NCBI GenBank assembly: GCA_013813145.1
Contig: JACCSE010000558.1
Location: forward strand, 1-9,496
Length of the DNA: 9,496 nucleotides
Source: Gemmatimonadales bacterium
GTDB taxonomy: Bacteria > Gemmatimonadota > Gemmatimonadetes > Gemmatimonadales > GWC2-71-9
Direction of reading: 5' to 3'
Shown: positions 1-5,698 of the stretch, one piece after another
Layout: each line of letters begins with the position of its first letter
How positions within the stretch are numbered: position 1 is the stretch's first letter
Translations under genes and position numbers: made by a program
The notes under the pieces: generated by a model
The model's input: the letters and a program-made list of their open reading frames with translations, nothing else
The model's database searches: none
Told to the model about the DNA's origin: nothing

Positions 1-773
1 GAGATCGCGGAGAACGGATCTACGTGGGACGAGCCGACCGCCCGCACCGCGCTGGTGGAGCAGTTCTGCTCGTGATCGGCGTGCAGGATCAGCAGGATCT
101 CCAGGGCATGCTGCAGCACCTTGTTCGGCTTGTGCCGGCCCCCGATGCTGAACGTCATGTTGACGAAGTTGCCGATGTAGTCGAGATCGTTATCGGGGAA
201 GACGAACGGCAGCCCGCGCGAGTGGCGGAAGGCGAACGCCGCGATCGTCGGGGTCTTGGCCAGGAGCCGCACCCGCTGAAGCTGGCGATTGGCCGGGTCG
301 CTGATGTTCTTGGCGTCGGGATAGAACGTCGAGAGCGCCCCTACCACGCCGAGCAGCATGCCCATCGGGTGGGCGTCGTAGCGGAACCCCTCGAGGAACT
401 TGGTGATGTTGGTGTGGACGTAGGTGTGGTACTTCACCGTTTCGGTCCACTGGTCGAGCTCCGCTTTGCTGGGGAGCTCCCCTTCCATCAGGAGGTACGC
501 CACCTCCAGGAAGCTGGCGCGCTCCGCGAGCTGCTCGATGGGGTACCCCCGGTAGCGCAGGATTCCCTGGTCGCCGTCGATGTAGGTGATGGCGCTCCGG
601 CAGGCGGCCGTGTTCATGAAGGCCGGGTCATACGTCATCAGACCGAAATCGTCGTCGGACACCTTGATCTGCCGGAGGTCGGTCGCCTTGATCGTGCCCT
701 CGGCGACCGGGACCTCGTAGCTGCGGCCGGTGCGGTTGTCGGTGATGGTCAAGGTGTCCTGAGCCACGTCCAT
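1..773 (-). CDS. gltA: Citrate synthase, type II (5' part, truncated by window edge)
   Basis: Condenses oxaloacetate and acetyl-CoA to citrate at the entry of the TCA cycle in the cytoplasm. The 257 visible residues follow the hexameric (type II) bacterial family closely. They include an N-terminal beta-rich region ending near the IDGDQGILRYRGYPIEQL block, the HPMGMLLG segment, the NDLDYIGNFVNM segment, and H231-ADHEQN-237 followed by STSAVR. H234 corresponds to the oxaloacetate-binding His229 of the E. coli enzyme. The later catalytic His and Asp (E. coli His264, His305, Asp362) lie beyond the left edge, so their presence is untested. The ATG at 771-773 is chosen because GGAGGAG lies just upstream and the N-terminus matches the family length. 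The spacing from GGAGG to ATG is short, about 3 nt. The gene is divergent from the M28 peptidase. Nothing suggests a pseudogene; the truncation is the window boundary. Confidence 0.96.
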   Translation of the reverse strand, partial: MDVAQDTLTITDNRTGRSYEVPVAEGTIKATDLRQIKVSDDDFGLMTYDPAFMNTAACRSAITYIDGDQGILRYRGYPIEQLAERASFLEVAYLLMEGELPSKAELDQWTETVKYHTYVHTNITKFLEGFRYDAHPMGMLLGVVGALSTFYPDAKNISDPANRQLQRVRLLAKTPTIAAFAFRHSRGLPFVFPDNDLDYIGNFVNMTFSIGGRHKPNKVLQHALEILLILHADHEQNCSTSAVRAVGSSHVDPFSAI

Positions 774-781
774 ACTCCTCC
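774..781 (-). promoter_or_regulatory. Shine-Dalgarno sequence of gltA
   Basis: On the minus strand GGAGGAGT directly precedes the gltA ATG. It is the strongest Shine-Dalgarno match in the window and supports this start. The gap to the ATG is unusually short: 3 nt after GGAGG, or 4 nt after the first GGAG. Confidence 0.8.
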
Positions 782-818
782 GCGAGTTGCGTCCATGGAA
801 GTTCGGGTTGCAGTGCGA

Positions 819-825
819 GTATAAC
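819..825. promoter_or_regulatory. Candidate bidirectional -10 box between gltA and the M28 peptidase gene
   Basis: In the 148-bp divergent spacer, one AT-rich patch reads TATACT on the minus strand (819-824) and TATAAC on the plus strand (820-825). Each matches five of six bases of the TATAAT consensus. A minus-strand start near 812 would give gltA a leader of about 40 nt. A plus-strand start would give the peptidase a leader of about 90 nt. No convincing -35 element lies 16-18 nt upstream on either strand, so this is called on the -10 boxes and location alone. Confidence 0.4.
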
Positions 826-921
826 TTGCGTCGGGCGCGCTACGCCAGCATCGCCGCGCCCGCCGCCGTTTGGTGGGGCCCCTCCGGGTTCATACCTCAC
901 GTCTTCAGGAACCGCAGACCC

Positions 922-2439
922 ATGATCAGACGTCTCGCTCTCCTGGCCGCTCTCGCCGCCGCCCAACCGCTCGAGGCCCAGACCACCGTGGATACCACCG
1001 GCGTGGGCGCCGTCATCTCTGAGGCGTTGGAGCGCTCGGAGCTGATGCGGAACATCCAGCACCTCACCGACGTCATCGGCCCGCGGCTCTCCGGGTCGGC
1101 CGCCATGCGGCGCGCCAACGACTGGACCGCTGGCCGCTTCCGCGAGTACGGCCTCTCAGCCGCGCTCGAGCCCTATGCCTTTGGTGTCGTCTGGGAGCGC
1201 GGGCCGATCGAATTGCGGATGGTGGCGCCGTTTCGCCGAGCGGTGTCGGCGCATAGCTGGGCCTGGACCGCCGGAACCGGAGGCAAGACCCTCGCCGGAC
1301 CGGTCGTGATCGCCGACCTCTCGACCCCGGACAGCTTCGCCGCCTACAAGGATCGGGTACGAGGCGCCTGGGTGCTGCCCAGGCCCTCCTCGCCGGTCTG
1401 GAATCCCGACGGGCCGCCCCCGACGCCCGAGGACACGGCGCTGGCGGCGGCGTTCCTGGCGGCTCGAGCCGAACTCACCGCCGACACGTCGGCCGCCGCG
1501 GTCCGGGCGCGCCGCCAGTGGACCGTGGATCTCCCCTACCTGCTCAGAGCGGAAGGAGCCCTGGGGACGCTGGTGGACGGAGGCAAGGAGCACGCGCTGA
1601 TGACGATGAGCGGCTCGCCCAACCGGCTCTCGCCGCTGCCGAACATGGTCATCTCCCACGAGGACTACACCCACTTCGAGCGGCTGCGCGGCGCCGGCAT
1701 CACGCCACGGCTCGAGGGTCGGGTGGAGAACAGGGTGGGCCGCTCGCCGGTCCGGCAGTGGAACACCGTCGGCGAAATCCGCGGAAGCGAGCTTCCCGGC
1801 CAGGTCGTCATCCTCGGGGCGCACCTCGACAGTTGGGACCTCGGCACCGGCCTCAGCGACAACGCCGCGGGCTCCAGCGTGGTACTCGAGGCGGCTCGCG
1901 CCATCGCCCGGTCCGGCGCAAAGCCAAAGCGGACGATCCGCTTCCTGCTTTTCAGCGGTGAAGAGCAGGGGCTGCTCGGCGCGCGGGGGTATGCGGCGGC
2001 CCACGCGGCCGAAGCGGACAGCGTCCAGGCCGTCCTGGTTATCGACAATGGCACCGGAATGATCGTGGGGCAGGCGCTTCAGGGCCGGGAGGACCTGGCC
2101 GACACCTGGCGCGCCCTGCTGGCGCCGGTGGCGCATCTCGGCGCCGGCAACGTCAGGAGCGCGGTGAAAAGCGGAACCGACCACCTGGCCTTCGCCTACT
2201 ACGGGATCCCGGCGTTCAATTTCGACCAGGAACCCAGGGGCTACTTCCACACCCACCACTCGCAGAGCGACACCTTCGACAAGGCGGTCGAGGGCGACCT
2301 GAAGCAGGCCTCCGCCGTCATGGCGGCGACGGCGCTTCAGCTCGCCAACTATCCGACCTTATTGCCGAGGGGTCCGAAGCCGGGGCCGGAGCAGGTGCCG
2401 AACCGGCCGTCGGCGGGGGTGGCGGTGGGAGGCAGGTAG
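922..2439 (+). CDS. Exported M28-family metallopeptidase, carboxypeptidase Q (PGCP)-like
   Basis: Predicted secreted di-zinc exopeptidase of 505 aa. The frame is open from 787, but the ATG at 922 is preferred because it begins a classic signal peptide: MIRR, then an Ala/Leu-rich core, with probable cleavage after LEA (residue 19). AGGA at 907-910 is a weak Shine-Dalgarno match. The mature N-terminus has the DVIGPRLSGS block typical of carboxypeptidase Q proteins, followed by a PA-like inserted region (around residues 100-260, including SFAAYKDRVRGAWVL). The catalytic M28 domain follows. Its visible metal-site residues are H301 (AHLDSWD), D313 (LSDNAAG), E347/E348 (FSGEEQG), D375 (VIDNGTG) and H446 (HTHHSQSDT), so all expected ligands are present. 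Family members remove amino acids from small peptides or dipeptides; periplasmic or extracellular peptide scavenging is inferred. The gene stands alone, divergent from gltA and convergent with queF. The exact substrate cannot be read from sequence. Confidence 0.93.
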   Translation: MIRRLALLAALAAAQPLEAQTTVDTTGVGAVISEALERSELMRNIQHLTDVIGPRLSGSAAMRRANDWTAGRFREYGLSAALEPYAFGVVWERGPIELRMVAPFRRAVSAHSWAWTAGTGGKTLAGPVVIADLSTPDSFAAYKDRVRGAWVLPRPSSPVWNPDGPPPTPEDTALAAAFLAARAELTADTSAAAVRARRQWTVDLPYLLRAEGALGTLVDGGKEHALMTMSGSPNRLSPLPNMVISHEDYTHFERLRGAGITPRLEGRVENRVGRSPVRQWNTVGEIRGSELPGQVVILGAHLDSWDLGTGLSDNAAGSSVVLEAARAIARSGAKPKRTIRFLLFSGEEQGLLGARGYAAAHAAEADSVQAVLVIDNGTGMIVGQALQGREDLADTWRALLAPVAHLGAGNVRSAVKSGTDHLAFAYYGIPAFNFDQEPRGYFHTHHSQSDTFDKAVEGDLKQASAVMAATALQLANYPTLLPRGPKPGPEQVPNRPSAGVAVGGR

Positions 2440-2478
2440 GAGCCGGACCGAGAGGCAGCGGGCGCCGGCAGCGATACC

Positions 2479-2556
2479 TCATCCCGAGCGCAGCGAGGGA
2501 CCTACTCACCCGGGTTCGATGTCCGCGGAGTAGGTCCCTCGCTGAGCTCGGGATGA
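2479..2556. repeat. Large imperfect palindrome (29-bp arms, 20-nt loop) between convergent genes
   Basis: The left arm is 2479-2507 and the right arm 2528-2556. The right arm is the reverse complement of the left at 28 of 29 positions; the single mismatch is G at 2490 against A at 2545. The arms start with TCATCCCGAG and end with GACCTACTC. The loop (2508-2527) begins with the palindrome ACCCGGGT. It fills most of the 127-bp gap between the M28 stop and the queF stop. The strong hairpin could end transcription or protect mRNA 3' ends from both sides, but no T-run follows either arm, so it is not a standard intrinsic terminator. It resembles dispersed REP-like or MITE-like elements; copy number elsewhere is unknown. 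Confidence 0.85.
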
Positions 2557-2566
2557 AGCAGTGGAG

Positions 2567-2956
2567 CTATGCCGCCGGCAGCTCCACCGTACACCTCGTA
2601 TCGAACCCGCCCCGCGTGTTGTAGATCGTCGCAACCGCCAGCCGCTTCGGCTGGAGCACCCGGAACAGGTCCTCGGCGATGCGCGCGGTGGCGTGCTCCT
2701 GGAAGATGCCGACGTTCCGGAAGCTCGTCACGTAGTACTTGAGACTCTTCAGCTCGATGCACCGGTCCGACGGCACATACGTGATCCGAAGCGTGGCGAA
2801 GTCCGGCAGCCCGCTGTACGGGCACACCGGGCTGAACTCCCGGGTTTCGGTGACGATCTCCTGATCCGGCCCGGCGTACTCGAACGTCTCCAGCACCGCG
2901 ACGTCGATCGCCTCCGGGCCCGCGAACTGGATGGTTCTACCTTCCGCGATGGCCAT
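2567..2956 (-). CDS. queF: NADPH-dependent 7-cyano-7-deazaguanine reductase QueF (unimodular)
   Basis: Reduces the nitrile of preQ0 to the aminomethyl group of preQ1 in queuosine tRNA modification, using two NADPH; cytoplasmic. The protein is 129 aa, a short single-domain (B. subtilis-type) tunnelling-fold form. Visible signatures are FSPVCPYSGLPDF, containing the nucleophilic C45 and the acid D52, then the QueF motif E68-LKSLKYYVTSFRN, and Q86-EH-88 downstream with the conserved His. These are the residues expected for catalysis and substrate binding. The ATG at 2954-2956 lies 9 nt after the acyl-CoA dehydrogenase stop, with no clear Shine-Dalgarno, so translation may depend on the upstream gene. 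No other queuosine genes (queC, queD, queE, tgt) are in the window. It is the last gene of the minus-strand unit and ends against the palindrome. Confidence 0.95.
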   Translation of the reverse strand: MAIAEGRTIQFAGPEAIDVAVLETFEYAGPDQEIVTETREFSPVCPYSGLPDFATLRITYVPSDRCIELKSLKYYVTSFRNVGIFQEHATARIAEDLFRVLQPKRLAVATIYNTRGGFDTRCTVELPAA

Positions 2957-2965
2957 GGCGGAAAG

Positions 2966-4858
2966 CTACCGCTCGTCCGCCGCCGGTACCATCCCCTCCT
3001 CCAGCCACTCGTGCTCCTTCCGCAGCACCTCCTGCGCCAGCCGATACGTGGCCACGTCATCGTTGTCGAAGACCGCCGCGAACTTCTCCTCCACCCGCCG
3101 CCGCGCATGCCGGCTGAACACGTCCGCCAACTCGACCGCGCTCCCGCCACGCTGCCCTGCTGCGCCGCTGTCCCCCTTCAGGATCGCTTGCGCACGCGCG
3201 CAGGCCGCCGTGATCGCCAGCAGCTCCGCCCCGATCTCCACCAGCCGGCCGAGCACCGCCTGGCGCTTCTCCAGCTTCGGGCCGAAGCGGATCATGCAGT
3301 GGAACAGCGTTCGAGCGAGGCGCCGGCAGGACCGGTCCACGAAGCGGACGTGGGTCGCCAGGGGACCGAATTCCCCGTAGCGTGGTGCCCGGCCCCACCC
3401 GAGGAAGAGCTTGGGATACCAGTACGCGTAGTAGGCCCCGGAGCGGAGCAGCGCCTGGATTTTCTTCCCGAGTGGTGCCTTGGGGTCGATGAGATCCCCG
3501 GCCAGACGGAGATGGGTGTCCACCGCCTCGCGGGCGATGAATAGCCGCATGATCTCGCTCGATCCTTCGAAGATCAGGTTGATCCGGTAGTCCCGCATCA
3601 TGCGCTCGATCGGGTCGGCCCGCTCGCCCCGGCTCCTGAGGCTGTCGGCGGTCTCGTAGCCGCGGCCGCCCTTGATCTGGAGCGTGTCGTCCACGATCCG
3701 CCAGCCCGTCTCGGTATTCCACATCTTGGCCATCGCGGCTTCGAGCCGGATGTCGGCGTTACCCCGGTCGGCCAGCAGCGACGCCAGGTCGGACACCGCC
3801 TCCATGGCGAAGATGTCGGCCGCCATCCGGCCGAGCTTCTGGGCGATGGCGTCGTGCTTCCCGATCGCCGCGCCCCACTGCACCCGCTCGGTCGCCCAGC
3901 GGCGCGCGATCTCCAGCGCGCGCTTTGAGCCCGCCACCGCCGAGGCCGGCAGGGTGAGCCGGCCGGTGTTGAGGGTGATGAGCGCCAGCTTAAGTCCCTT
4001 CCCCTCACCCCAGAGCACGTTCTCGACCGGCACCTTCACGTCCGTGAAACGGATGATGCCGTTCTCCAGCGCCCTGAGCCCCATGAAGTGAAGCCGCTGG
4101 ACCACCTCCACCCCTGGCCAGTCGGCTTCGACGATGAACGCCGTGATCCGCTTGGACCCGGTGCGCGCCATCACCACCATCAGCTCGGCGATGGTACCGT
4201 TGGTGCACCACAGCTTCTCGCCGTTGAGGATGTAGTGGCTACCATCCTCCGACAGCGTCGCGGTCGTGGTGAGCCCGGCGGGATCGGAGCCGACCTGGTT
4301 CTCCGTCAGCGCAAAGGCCGACACCGCACCCCGGGCCAGCCGCGGCAGATAGCGCTTCTTCTGCTCCGGCGTGCCGAAGAGCTTGAGCGGGGTCGGCACG
4401 CCGATCGACTGGGCGGCCGAGAGCAGTGCCGTAAGGTTCCCGTCCTGGCTGGTGACCAGTCCGATCGCGTGGGTGTAGCTGTACTGGCTCAGCCCCAACC
4501 CACCGTACTCCGTCGGAATCTTGATCCCGAACGCCCCGATCTCCCCGAGGCCGCGCACCACGTCCTCGGGGATCTTCCCCTCCCGGTCGATCTTGTCGCT
4601 GTCCACCCGCTCCCGCATGAAACGCTCAAGCCGCTCCATGAACGGCCGGGCTCGCTCCAGGTCCTTTGGATCCGGGGCGGGAAAGGGATGGATCAGATCG
4701 AGGCGGAACGAGCCCTCGAACAGCTCGCGGACGAAGCTCGGCGCCTGCCACTCCTTTTCCCGCGCGGCCTCGGCCACCTCGCGGGCCTCCTGCTCGGAGG
4801 CGAGCTGCGTGCGCGGAGGGAGATTCTGGACCGGCGGGTGTGCGAGAACGTCAGTCAT
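2966..4858 (-). CDS. Acyl-CoA dehydrogenase, VLCAD/ACAD9-like with C-terminal extension
   Basis: FAD enzyme that oxidises acyl-CoA to trans-2-enoyl-CoA, the first step of beta-oxidation. The protein is 630 aa, well above the roughly 380-400 aa of short/medium-chain enzymes and close to VLCAD length. Domains: N-terminal helical domain (about 75-175, with GIKIPTEYGGLG), middle beta domain (about 180-285, FALTENQVGSDPAG with E186, then LNGEKLWCTNG), C-terminal helical FAD domain (about 300-450), and an extra domain (about 460-630) like the C-terminal region of VLCAD/ACAD9. The catalytic base is E431 in IFEGSSEIMRLF, the VLCAD-type position. The ATG at 4856-4858 overlaps the tetR stop (ATGACTGA), which argues for translational coupling and against the longer upstream frame. 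A Gly/Ser/Ala/Gln-rich loop (about residues 562-573) is encoded by an octamer-like repeat. Long-chain preference is inferred from architecture. Electrons would go to an ETF not seen here. Confidence 0.93.
   Translation of the reverse strand: MTDVLAHPPVQNLPPRTQLASEQEAREVAEAAREKEWQAPSFVRELFEGSFRLDLIHPFPAPDPKDLERARPFMERLERFMRERVDSDKIDREGKIPEDVVRGLGEIGAFGIKIPTEYGGLGLSQYSYTHAIGLVTSQDGNLTALLSAAQSIGVPTPLKLFGTPEQKKRYLPRLARGAVSAFALTENQVGSDPAGLTTTATLSEDGSHYILNGEKLWCTNGTIAELMVVMARTGSKRITAFIVEADWPGVEVVQRLHFMGLRALENGIIRFTDVKVPVENVLWGEGKGLKLALITLNTGRLTLPASAVAGSKRALEIARRWATERVQWGAAIGKHDAIAQKLGRMAADIFAMEAVSDLASLLADRGNADIRLEAAMAKMWNTETGWRIVDDTLQIKGGRGYETADSLRSRGERADPIERMMRDYRINLIFEGSSEIMRLFIAREAVDTHLRLAGDLIDPKAPLGKKIQALLRSGAYYAYWYPKLFLGWGRAPRYGEFGPLATHVRFVDRSCRRLARTLFHCMIRFGPKLEKRQAVLGRLVEIGAELLAITAACARAQAILKGDSGAAGQRGGSAVELADVFSRHARRRVEEKFAAVFDNDDVATYRLAQEVLRKEHEWLEEGMVPAADER
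3147..3170. repeat. Three degenerate tandem octamers inside the acyl-CoA dehydrogenase gene
   Basis: Plus-strand units are CCACGCTG, CCCTGCTG and CGCCGCTG. Each differs by exactly one base from CCCCGCTG, the perfect octamer repeated four times in gltB. They encode part of the GDSGAAGQRGGS loop in the C-terminal extension. Three units make 24 bp, so the tract keeps the reading frame. Confidence 0.6.
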
Positions 4859-5570
4859 GGCTGGTGGAGGGGTTGAGGGTGGACGTGACGGGGCGGTCGA
4901 GTCCCGCCAAACCGTTGAGCAACAGCCCGACGATGTGACTGCGCCGGCGCTCGAAATCTTCGCCGTTCTCCAACGCCACACCGACCGCGGGGGCGACGGT
5001 ATGGGCGTGAATGAGATGGAACCAGCACAGCGCGATGATACTGAGGAGCAGTTGGGCGGCTTCGCCCGACGGGGAGTCGTCCAGGCCCAGCTCGACGCTG
5101 ATCGCCGTCAAGGCCTCCTGGCCCGCCGAGAGATGGCTCACGCCGTCGAGCAGGTCCCCCCCGTTGAGCGCCTGGCGCTCGATGAGCCGGACGAAGTTGG
5201 GCCGGGCCGCGAGGAAGTCGAAGTAGTCGGATACGGCGCCGGCGAGGATGGCCTCGGTGCCCTGATTGCTCGCGAGCGCCCGCGCTCGGCCGGCCCGAAC
5301 CGCCTCCCGAACCTCGGCGAATGAGCGGTCCAGCACCGCCTGGTACAGTTCCGATTTGGAGCCGAAGAAATACGCCGGAGTGGCCCGGGAGACCCCGGCA
5401 GCGGTGCCGACCTCGCTCAGGCTGGTAGCATCGAACCCCTTGGCGGCAAACAACTTCTCCGCCGCGTCGAGGATAGCCGCGCGGCTGCGGACGGGGTTGC
5501 GTTGCTTCTCGGATGAGGGGGCCAGGGTCTGACTCCGCCGCGCGGTGTGAGCTTGCTTGTCGTCCAGCAA
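4851..5570 (-). CDS. TetR/AcrR-family transcriptional regulator
   Basis: One-component regulator with an N-terminal TetR helix-turn-helix, roughly RSRAAILDAAEKLFAAKGF through VSRATPAYFFGSKSELYQAVL (about 5330-5492). A helical ligand-binding domain follows, containing FLAARPNFVRLIERQ and LLLSIIALCWFHLIHAH. There is no ATG at a sensible position. The TTG at 5568-5570 (239 aa) is drawn as the nearest conventional start, but it has no Shine-Dalgarno and lies inside the predicted promoter and operator. A CTG at 5523-5525 (224 aa, 13 residues before the conserved RSRAAIL) has GGCGGAG at 7-nt spacing and may be the true start. A GTG at 5691-5693 is open but the intervening codons look non-coding. 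The TGA at 4851-4853 overlaps the acyl-CoA dehydrogenase ATG. By analogy with TetR regulators such as PsrA and Thermus/Bacillus FadR, it may repress the adjacent operon and respond to acyl-CoA; this is inferred from position. Confidence 0.88.
   Translation of the reverse strand: MLDDKQAHTARRSQTLAPSSEKQRNPVRSRAAILDAAEKLFAAKGFDATSLSEVGTAAGVSRATPAYFFGSKSELYQAVLDRSFAEVREAVRAGRARALASNQGTEAILAGAVSDYFDFLAARPNFVRLIERQALNGGDLLDGVSHLSAGQEALTAISVELGLDDSPSGEAAQLLLSIIALCWFHLIHAHTVAPAVGVALENGEDFERRRSHIVGLLLNGLAGLDRPVTSTLNPSTSHD
5533..5539 (-). promoter_or_regulatory. Candidate Shine-Dalgarno for a CTG start of tetR
   Basis: On the minus strand GGCGGAG is followed after 7 nt by an in-frame CTG (5523-5525). 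That is good ribosome-binding geometry, and the CTG is the only plausible start codon between the predicted transcription start and the DNA-binding domain. Confidence 0.4.
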
Positions 5571-5571
5571 G
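5552..5571. promoter_or_regulatory. Candidate TetR operator (6-bp inverted repeat, 8-bp spacer)
   Basis: CTTGCT at 5552-5557 and AGCAAG at 5566-5571 form a perfect inverted repeat of 20 bp overall. It overlaps the predicted -10 box and the expected transcription start of tetR, which is where an autoregulating TetR dimer would be expected to bind. The match to a specific family operator is not known. Confidence 0.4.
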
Positions 5572-5597
5572 TTATGCCGCGTGGCCCGGGCCGTCAA
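5569..5597 (-). promoter_or_regulatory. Candidate sigma-70-type promoter of the tetR operon
   Basis: Reading the minus strand, TTGACG (5597-5592, five of six to TTGACA) is followed by a 17-bp spacer and TAACTT (5574-5569, a weak -10). A shifted -10, CATAAC, fits TATAAT better but with a 15-bp spacer. Transcription would start near 5562. It lies in the 128-bp gap after gltB and would drive tetR, the acyl-CoA dehydrogenase gene and queF. Confidence 0.45.
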
Positions 5598-5602
5598 CTG
5601 GC

Positions 5603-5639
5603 GGTCCCGCCAGGGGAACCGGCCTCCCGGACCGGAGCC
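5603..5639. other. Two adjacent weak GC-rich hairpins after gltB
   Basis: Segments 5603-5620 (GGTCCC/GGGAACC arms) and 5621-5639 (GGCCTCC/GGAGCC arms) can each fold with one bulged base. They lie about 60 nt past the gltB stop, just upstream of the candidate tetR promoter. No T-run follows, so at best they are pause or 3'-end structures. Chance pairing in GC-rich DNA is possible. Confidence 0.25.
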
Positions 5640-5698
5640 TCTACTTTGCGAGGTGCGCTTGGGAGCGACTTCAGCGGCTAGCCAACGACGCACGGCTT

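Noticed and set aside
1..773. Citrate synthase fragment as a pseudogene
   Set aside because: The frame is intact with conserved motifs to the first base; truncation is caused by the window edge.
870..896. TTGGTG...CATACC as a possible plus-strand promoter for the M28 gene
   Set aside because: The -35 matches at only about three or four positions, the -10 at three, and the spacer is 15 bp. It is not better than expected by chance.
787..921. Upstream extension of the M28 peptidase frame (45 codons)
   Set aside because: The ATG at 922 begins a textbook signal peptide. The extension would bury it and run through the promoter region of gltA.
1156..2259. 367-codon minus-strand frame opposite the M28 peptidase gene
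   Set aside because: The peptidase frame carries a signal peptide and a full set of metal ligands. The opposite frame shows only low-complexity Arg/Gly/Pro sequence.
2479..2556. Reading the palindrome as a CRISPR repeat pair or a standard rho-independent terminator
   Set aside because: There is only one inverted pair, no direct-repeat/spacer series, and no T-run after either arm.
4859..4981. Upstream extension of the acyl-CoA dehydrogenase frame (41 codons)
   Set aside because: It runs antiparallel in frame with nothing conserved and lies inside the tetR coding region. The ATG at 4858 gives a normal N-terminus and the ATGACTGA coupling.
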